A DNA stretch of 64,000 nucleotides from Doryteuthis pealeii (lineage: Eukaryota > Mollusca > Cephalopoda > Myopsida > Loliginidae), in assembly GCA_023376005.1 (NCBI GenBank), contig CM042139.1, positions 144,050,528 to 144,114,527 on the forward strand, read 5' to 3'. Below, piece after piece: positions 59,621 to 64,000 of this stretch (within the stretch, counting starts at the first letter, position 1; each line of letters begins with the position of its first letter). The notes under the pieces are model-generated. The model did no database searches. It saw nothing but the letters and a program-made list of their open reading frames with translations, and was not told where the DNA came from. The translations under genes and the position numbers were made by a program.

Positions 59621-60526
59621 TATATTATTTATTTTTTCTTATGGAAAATGACGGGTAAAATTCTTTTAACCACCTATCAGACAAAATAGGGTTTGGATTT
59701 TCTGAACTTTAGTCTTTGCTGGTGTGGACAATATTTTTCTGTATAAAAGGGTGTGCGCTCAGTTAATGTATAAACAGAATCTTATAAAAGATAGAGAGGG
59801 GGGGGGAGAGAGAGATTCAGCATTACCTTTTTATCACAGAAGTCCCCGGAAAACTCATCAGCTATATTTTGTTACGGACTCGTTCTGCATAATTTGCTAC
59901 AATTCTTGTTACCCTCGTAAAATTCCCATTATAATTATCCTAACTAACCGAACCCTTGAAACAACCACAAAAGATTACAGATCAACATAGAATTCTTTAT
60001 GTATTGCTTACAAATATAATAATGTTCTATTGTATGAAAATAATTGTTCGTAGACACCTTAATAGTATTCAAACAATATATTGTCGATATTCTTTCTGCA
60101 GTGTGTAAAACCAATATACATTGTACAGAGCGGCTCCAGACAGTTAATTTATCAGAATTCGCTGCGTTATTGAGACGAATAATCATTTTCTGTTTCCTTT
60201 CAAACTTTGGTAAATAAATTATTATCTAAATAGTTACGTCTTGCAATAATGTGGATATCCTACTGGTTATTGTATATATTTACCTATAAATAATTCATAT
60301 ATATGTACAAATCTTTTTGTCCAATAGATATACATACCAAATTTGGTCACCCCACACCAAATCGTTTGGCTATGTATAGAGAAGATACAAACTAACCCGT
60401 CCAAACTAATGATATCAATATTTGATACAAAATATACATTTAATAATATGCATGCATAACAATGATATTATGTAAACTATGTGTTCATTCATTATTCTAT
60501 TTATATACATATAACATGTATGGGAA
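59621..60526. other. No gene; repeat-like words
   Basis: ATACATACCAAATTTGGTCA near 60330 resembles words common in dispersed invertebrate repeats; no boundaries visible. Confidence 0.35.
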
Positions 60527-60770
60527 CGTGCTGGCGTAACGGCTAACGTCTTTAAGAATAGAATCGGTGACCCGATTTCAAATCCTGGACGAGGTTGTTT
60601 GCATTTTACTTCATGCTAATATCTTTGGTAAAGACATGAATCCCTCTATTCTCCCCAACTATTGGTAAATATAAAGGTAGTCTGGGTTATTTAGACTTTA
60701 TTAGGCAACTAGTCTAGAAAAAGAAACCTCTGAATTCAAACTATCACTCCTCCGCTTATAAATTATCCTT
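60527..60770 (+). mobile_element. SINE-A, 3' end replaced
   Basis: GTGCTGGCGTAACGGCTAAC, GATTTCAAATCCTGGACGAG, GGTAAAGACATGAATCCC and CTCTGAATTCAAACTATC, then a join to Repeat X. Confidence 0.75.
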
Positions 60771-61060
60771 GGAGGTTTGAGGAAGCTGGAGAACATTTCA
60801 TTGCTATTACTCTCAGGTCCATTCTAGCCATGGGAGGTAGTATCTGTTAGGGTATCACATCTATAAGTCAAATATATCTGTTGAAAATTATTCATATATT
60901 ATTGCACATGGTTCGATAGGACCATGTGCAAAAATGTCTTAAGAAACAGCTTCACAATAATGTAAATATCAACGTACAATGAACGCGATTCTCTAACCTC
61001 TAGACATACAATAATCCTATGGGATTAAAATCAATCAGATCGGGGTATCAGGTGGGGAAG
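60768..61060 (+). mobile_element. Repeat X, short form with hairpin
   Basis: GCTATTACTCTCAGGTCC, GTATCTGTTAGGGTATC, TAAGTCAAATATATCTG, then a perfect 11-bp hairpin TTGCACATGGT/ACCATGTGCAA (60902-60931) and the tail CAATGAACGCGATTCTCTAA. Confidence 0.65.
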
Positions 61061-62084
61061 GCTGGAAATTAGATGTGCTCTAGGTCTCTTTATTCTTCTT
61101 TCCTTCCAATTCAATGAATATTTGTAACCCGATTCACCTGCTGACTCGTATAGTAAAAACATAACCTTAAGTACGTCCTAGTTGATTAGATCTATCCCTT
61201 TATTTCGTGAGGCTAATGATATTTCAACTGTATTAACATATAGATAATTACGGGTGTGACATATATGAACTATTGCTTGGTAGTTTCAAATGATCATTAA
61301 TACCATGATGAAGAATTTTCCTTTACTTCTAGTATTCCTCATCGTCTTCTTCATAATTACTAAATATATTTTTCCCAGCCTTGCCCGGGTTATATAGTAT
61401 CTGGTTAAATTTAAATATATACTTTTTTTTTAAATTTCATATTGCTCACCACTGGATAGCAGTACTTATCGTTCAATGTGCTTATTGTGAAAACAGAAAC
61501 GTGTCCATGTTATTAACCCCCATTTACCAATAACGCAATACTAGTACTTTTTCAAAAGTATTGAGACAATATGAACAGTATTATCAGTAATGCTCTAATA
61601 AACAAAAGGGTCTATATAAAATCTATTGGAGTTATAACCCTTAGCCTACTTTATATTTTCCTATATTTACTCCTATCACAGCGGATCATTTTGTCTTTAG
61701 TGACCTCTAACTGATTTCAAGGTAAATATAGATACCACCAGTGGATACCTCGTAAAGTTCTACCATATACAGGTTTTGTTTGAACTTGCTATATGGCTTT
61801 GTTTTCAATTACATCCCTGGTCTGATGGAGACACCACGGATGTAGAAGATTTAGATATTTTACAAAAAAGAACAAATATAATAATTATCTATATATAAAA
61901 GAAATATTATGTATGTATGTATGTATGTTTGTTTCTTTGTACAAAGACCGAGCGTACGTCCTTTTACAAAGGTAAATTGGTAGAGATCAGCATAGACCAA
62001 AGGTCAATAAAATCCACACTGTATTCTTGCTCGATAGCGTGGTTAAAAAAGACTATCCTCATTCTCCGTGAGAAAAATATCGGT
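61061..62084. other. No gene; short GC-rich motif
   Basis: CCAGCCTTGCCCGGGTTATA at 61377 resembles the ends at 59264 and 62392. (GTAT)n at 61909-61926. Confidence 0.4.
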
Positions 62085-62182
62085 CAATCTATATCAGCCG
62101 GGTAGCGAGGAAGTATATCACCTAGCGCTAGACAAGGGAGATTGTTGTTGCTTCTGAGGTGGAGAGCCACACTTACCATATG
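62085..62182 (-). mobile_element. SINE-D 3' fragment
   Basis: In reverse: TAAGTGTGGCTCTCCACCTC and CTACCCGGCTGATATAG, as in 2346-2537 and 49690-49875. Confidence 0.55.
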
Positions 62183-62194
62183 GTATAAATGAAT

Positions 62195-62430
62195 GATATT
62201 AAACATTGATTAAAAAGTAAAATACATTAATAAAGGGTAAAACATAAAAAGCAAATAAAAGACAAAAGAAAATAAGTACAAATAAAAAACAAAAATAAAC
62301 TTAAAAACAAGGGTATAAAGAATAAAAGAAAACTAATATATATAAAAATTATTTATATTAATCTACATAAGAGATTAGTCTTTAACTTTTAAAATCCCGG
62401 GCAACGTTGGGTAGGTCTGCTTGTTTTTAA
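62195..62430 (-). mobile_element. AT-rich element related to 59250-59620
   Basis: GGTATAAAGAATAAAAG, GGGTAAAACATAAAAAGC and the outer end CCCGGGCAACGTTGGGTAGG run in the opposite orientation to 59250-59620. Confidence 0.5.
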
Positions 62431-62475
62431 TAAAAAATATTTCAACCACGTAACTTGAGCAAGATATTTATAAAT

Positions 62476-62573
62476 TGTGGAAAAGTTATGGATCTAGTAC
62501 GGTTTTGATCTTTATGATCTCATCAGGAAGGTCTTTAAGATCGAAACCGTGGTAGATCCATAATTTTTTCCAC
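62476..62573 (-). ncRNA. Foldback with hammerhead-like core
   Basis: Arms of about 45 bases (GTGGAAAAGTTATGGATCTA against TAGATCCATAATTTTTTCCA, and GGTTTTGATC against GATCGAAACC) close on CTCATCAGGAAGG. On the minus strand CTGATGA (62526-62520) and stem II GATC/GATC around ATAAA (62519-62507) are followed by AAAA where GAAA is expected; the mirrored arm keeps GAAA within TCGAAACC. The change is a CpG to TpG type. Probably inactive now. Confidence 0.55.
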
Positions 62574-63614
62574 ATTTATTATAGCTCTATTTTATTTAAT
62601 TAAATTAAGCACCCTTTGATGAATTACTTATGCCACTACAATGGAAACGCTCTAACGACACGCGGGCATTATATATTATATATATATATTATATATATAT
62701 ACCACAAAATATTTGACCTCTTTTCATGCATTTCCAGCAGCCGAAGCACTACAATATACACAAGCGGGTCGAGACTGTCAATTTCTGACATGAATATCTT
62801 TTAGTTGTTTGTCTTTACTTCATCTTTCTCGTATATACAATGGCCATCAAAAAAGTCCCACGTTCTTAAACCAATTAACGCGCCCGTAGCCATCGTTCTT
62901 GTGCGTCGCGCGGTGAAATGAGAGAATGTTTACATATCCATAAAAAAGAAAGAAAAAATACCGATAATTCGCCTGCCTTCCAGCCTTTCCCACCTAATAC
63001 CTGTAAGAAATCACTCTCCAGACCCTTACTGCAGCCTCAGGAAAGTTTCATATAATAATTACCATAGTTAAAAAAAAAAATAAAAAAATAAGAGAACAAA
63101 CTCTGAAGCACAAATCCATTTATCTCATTTTAACATGGTCCAAATTCAAATCGAGTTTTTGTAAATATATTCCAAACATGCAGGACATCTCCCTAGTGGC
63201 TTATTCTTTATTTTCATGTAGCTTACTAATGATTAAAGAATGAGATAAAAACAACGGGAATTAAGATAAAAAAAAATAATCATAATAATAACTAGACAAC
63301 CCATTGACAAATGGGGTTCCCGTCATAACAGCATGAATAATAATTGAGTGATTGATTCAAACTAGCATTTGATTGTTATCCCCAAAATGAAAAATTCGAA
63401 TGATTGAAAAATGACGTTGTTAATAGATTTGACATATCAGAAAATAAACTTTGTAAACTCATTAATGGTTAGTCAATGTCCCGAGTCAATAATTTTTGCT
63501 GGAAAACTTCAAATTAAAGTGGCTGACACTGGTTACGTATTTTATAGTAACTGGAAAATCTATTCTTCCCAGAATGCAACGTCAAATTGCCATATATTTC
63601 CGACAAGAATATGG
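62574..63614. other. No recognisable feature
   Basis: A short TATATATTATATA stretch at 62670-62700, A-runs near 63070-63090, and ACTAGACAACCCATTGACAA at 63292 similar in style to the 59250 end. No gene. Confidence 0.45.
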
Positions 63615-63882
63615 AGACACGTGGTGTAATGGTTATCGTAGGAAATGGACTGCGAAACTATTTCAAATTCTGGCTAAGACTGATTGCATTTTATATAGCG
63701 CTAATACCATTGCGAAATGTATGCATCCAACTATACTTCCTCTAGCTCTGGGTAAATAGCAGGGCGGACTGACCCCTTTAACCTTGATATGGTAACCTGT
63801 CTCAGAAAAGGAAAAACGGAATTCAAACCTGTTAAACTTCGCTTATCTTGCTCGTGCAGAGAAGTTGGTCAATGCATATATT
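63615..63882 (+). mobile_element. SINE-A, full length
   Basis: CGTGGTGTAATGGTTATCG, GCTCTGGGTAAATAGCAGG, CCTTTAACCTTGATATGG, GAATTCAAACCTGTTAAAC and GCTCGTGCAGAGAAGTTGG. Confidence 0.85.
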
Positions 63883-63956
63883 TCCGATAAGAAATAGACA
63901 TAATTATATGAAACCATATAATATCAGAAAAATGATAGTGAAATTATCTCTCCCTG

Positions 63957-63969
63957 CCGCCAGAGGGCG
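63957..63969 (+). promoter_or_regulatory. CTCF-like motif
   Basis: CCGCCAGAGGGCG fits the conserved core of CTCF sites in bilaterians (CC..CAG.GGGC). It is the most GC-rich patch of the last kilobase. A chance match is possible. Confidence 0.35.
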
Positions 63970-64000
63970 AATGGCCAATATACGATGTTGGCGCCAAATT

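Noticed and set aside
62838..62870. GGCCATCAAAAAAGTCCC as a mariner-like terminus
   Set aside because: No inverted partner or TA duplication that I could identify.

Overview
The window looks like intergenic (or deep intronic) DNA from a cephalopod mollusc, most likely an octopus. The organism call is inference: two abundant SINE families here share the same central block, the organisation described for Ceph-SINEs and for the tRNA-derived octopus retroposons, and the DNA is AT-rich with many very long (TA)n, (GA)n and (CA)n tracts. I found no host protein-coding exon, no intact tRNA, no rRNA and no CRISPR. Long open frames are translated microsatellites, frames inside a minisatellite, or decayed transposon genes.

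Family labels used here are mine. SINE-A: about 280 bp, tRNA-like head plus a shared core, about 24 copies. SINE-B: same core, but a tail reading GGCATTAAATAACC then GATATGCCATTAAA. SINE-C: tRNA-like unit of 120-140 bp found as monomers, a dimer and a trimer. SINE-D: head TAGCTCAGTCGGTAGAGC. SINE-E: head GGCGCAACGGATATAA. SINE-F: SINE-A-like with a different tail. Repeat X: a 200-600 bp dispersed element whose 3' tail matches SINE-B. MITE-M: terminal inverted repeats of about 45 bp. FB: foldback elements with arms of 100-150 bp edged by (TA)n.

Layout: 1-14 kb holds SINEs, Repeat X, the first hammerhead ribozyme (2840-2894), foldback FB1 (4008-4684) and long microsatellites. 14.1-17.5 kb holds a three-copy tandem repeat, a decayed Ty3/gypsy element (integrase, polypurine tract, LTR) and two LINE 3' fragments. 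17.6-33.6 kb is SINEs, MITEs and Repeat X with a second hammerhead (30173-30228). 34.7-37.1 kb holds a 117-bp-arm inverted repeat with a hammerhead-like core in each arm, a 276-bp TA palindrome and a 1.1-kb minisatellite of about 32 units. 39.9-44.3 kb holds LINE ends, FB2, the SINE-C trimer and MITE-M copies. 45-52 kb is SINEs, Repeat X and GA tracts. 52.6-54.1 kb has two head-to-tail LINE fragments with the C-terminal region typical of restriction-like-endonuclease LINEs. 55-64 kb has more SINEs, two related palindromic elements near 59.4 and 62.3 kb, another hammerhead-like foldback (62476-62573) and a CTCF-like site at the end.

There are no gene circuits to describe. The unifying signal is hammerhead ribozyme cores: two near-canonical single copies, and degenerate ones sitting near the loops of long inverted repeats, often beside (TA)n. 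This suggests a population of small ribozyme-bearing mobile elements. All structural calls were made by eye.
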